In this document: positions 62,351 to 64,000 of the stretch, one piece after another
How positions within the stretch are numbered: the first letter of the stretch is position 1
How the letters are laid out: each line of letters begins with the position of its first letter
Source of the DNA: Xylocopa sonorina
Lineage: Eukaryota; Arthropoda; Insecta; Hymenoptera; Apidae
DNA length: 64,000 nt
Reading direction: 5' to 3'
Assembly (NCBI RefSeq): GCF_050948175.1
Contig: NC_135200.1
Span: 1,612,001 to 1,676,000, forward strand
Notes under the pieces: generated by a model
What the model was told of the DNA's origin: nothing
Databases searched by the model: none
Seen by the model: only the letters and a program-made list of their open reading frames with translations
Made by a program: the position numbers and the translations under genes

Positions 62351-64000
62351 CTGTAATGGAACCAAAGATCGGTATTCGGATTAGACAAAATATGACCGAG
62401 TGTCAACCATTAATTATAATTGTCGTTTTGAATAATAAATAAACAGAAATTGATATTTCATATCACTTTCGGTAATAAACTTGCAATAGCTATAGAATTT
62501 TGCTTATTTCAGTTTGTATCGTTATAAATAATATTATAAAAACGAAATCATTCGAAGTGTTGATTTTTAAATACGTACGTATTAAAGTAGGCAAGTAAAT
62601 AGACAAAGCGCAAAATTCTTTATATTAAATAAACGGAAATATTTTCGTCAACCAACTTGTGGCTCGTTTTATTTATAATTTAATATCATATTTCATTCTG
62701 AATAAAGGAAAGTGAGAATAGTGTGAAGTGAAAATATTCTTCCCTGGGAGTATTCAGAAAATCGTTATTATTTATTTGTCGTCCTCTTCGTTTCAATCAT
62801 CGTTCTAACCGGGGAGTCGCGTATGAATGATAGAAATTGCTTTCATTCGACGAGTAGTTATCGATACGTGGTTCCGGTGTCGGGTTGTACAAAATAATTA
62901 ATGACGAAATTAACAATCGAAACATCGATGATCTAACGGATATTAATTGCCGGTTAATAGCGCTCGCGGCACGATGAAACGCTACTTCCCTCCCACCACT
63001 AGCGAAAAACGTACAGGTTTCACGATTAAACCTTGTCGAATATTCATCAACTAGAACTTTAATTACTCCATAGTAATTCATTAATGCGAGATACTGTAAT
63101 TAGCGTTGAAAGGTGAGAGCTTAGGGAGGAATTGCTTTTCAGCATTCAAATGACGATGCAAACTTGTGAAGTAGCGAAGTGAACGTTTCTCCGAAGCTAT
63201 ATCCGAACGATACATATAGATGCATAATATAAATAGAATGCGTAAAAGTAACAGAGAGCAGAAAAAGTAAAAAATAATGTGGTCCATGAACGTAAATTCT
63301 TTTTCCTCTGAATCCTCGTGTACAAACAAATATATGTACATCTTTATTTTAATCGCAATCTGACGTATAGGCATTTCGTAGAGTAAAATAAATTATTAAA
63401 TTTATTAAACTTGAATTATTATTACCAGCAGGCAAAGGGATGGTATAGTAAATTGAATTATATTCCTCAGTTATCTATACTCAGAGTAATCTGGGTCAAC
63501 GATCGAATCGTCGAACGACTTTTGCCAGAAGCATCGATGATATCGAACGTCATAGGCAAGCATCGTAAAATAAATCGACCGATCACGTTCACTTAAGCGT
63601 ATTATATCCTTGTACCTGCGTTATATATCATTCCTTTCACCTTCGTAATAACGGCCCCCAAACACGTCTCTTTTACGCAACGTAATAGCTTTGGTACAGA
63701 TTGGCGCTAAAGATGCAGCGTTTCAGTCATAAGTATTATGGTAAATGGTTATTTTGGACGTATACGAATTTTGTACGTGGGATTAAAAATGATTGTGTCC
63801 TTTCTATGATAAAGGTAAAGAAATTACTTCTTCTCACTTTCTTTAACTTTAGTTAACAAGCAGCAAATTCATGCAAATTTCTTTAAATTTTCAGAGAACT
63901 GTAATTTACATTTTTTCACGGAATTGTGAAAAACTATTCGATAGCACGCTAAAAATTCGTGTACGAAGTGTATTTACTGCTAAATATTATAGATATTCTA
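62351..64000 (-). other. Start of the next upstream DPR intron
   Basis: AT-rich non-coding DNA upstream (in the sense of the gene) of the Ig exon. No further Ig-coding segment was found up to the window edge, so this intron is at least 1.65 kb. Confidence 0.6.

Noticed and set aside
1..64000. CRISPR arrays, bacterial operons, riboswitches or replication origins
   Set aside because: The window has eukaryotic splice signals, microsatellites and retroelements. No regularly spaced repeats or operon-like gene strings exist.

Overview
The window looks like AT-rich nuclear DNA of an insect. The single recognisable host gene is of the DPR (defective proboscis extension response, zig-8-like) immunoglobulin family. 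CpG-bearing islands in an AT-rich background, microsatellites, mariner relics and a Jockey-type LINE would fit a hymenopteran such as a bee, but the species assignment is an inference. No bacterial features are present, and most open frames are chance or belong to transposons.

Host gene (minus strand). A 98-bp exon at 62253-62350 encodes the end of an Ig domain, with the DSGNYSC signature followed by VNVHVIN. The last coding exon at 19598-19701 encodes EHPAAMQHGN followed by a hydrophobic C-terminus. Splice sites and reading phase join the two exons exactly across a terminal intron of about 42.55 kb. Upstream exons lie beyond 64000. Positions 1-19597 are 3' UTR and downstream DNA with no gene I can support.

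Mobile DNA inside the intron. (1) 30820-35806 is a solo LTR with a TAAC target duplication, split by a 4.7-kb Jockey-clade LINE (30962-35683) that has its own 11-bp duplication. ORF2 (endonuclease plus reverse transcriptase) is open; ORF1 (PRE_C2HC plus zinc knuckles) changes frame at a 12-nt G run. (2) 36928-37994 is a 1.07-kb LTR element of TRIM type with a primer-binding site matching tRNA-Trp; its two LTRs belong to different subfamilies. A further solo LTR lies at 45255-45515. (3) 47560-47890 is a decayed Gypsy RNase H relic. (4) Mariner relics at 29060-29525 and 48630-49150 lack the same central part. (5) Two solo LTRs of another family, each with its own 4-bp duplication, lie at 50164-50414 and 50598-50812. 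(6) 51810-54580 is a DNA transposon with about 645-bp inverted repeats. It has a DDE_Tnp_4-type transposase ORF that overlaps a SWIM zinc-finger ORF at a correctly phased A AAA AAA slippery heptamer.

I see no new defence or metabolic system. The most unusual items are the DDE/SWIM transposon with its possible programmed -1 frameshift, the TRIM element with discordant LTRs, and the datable nested insertion.
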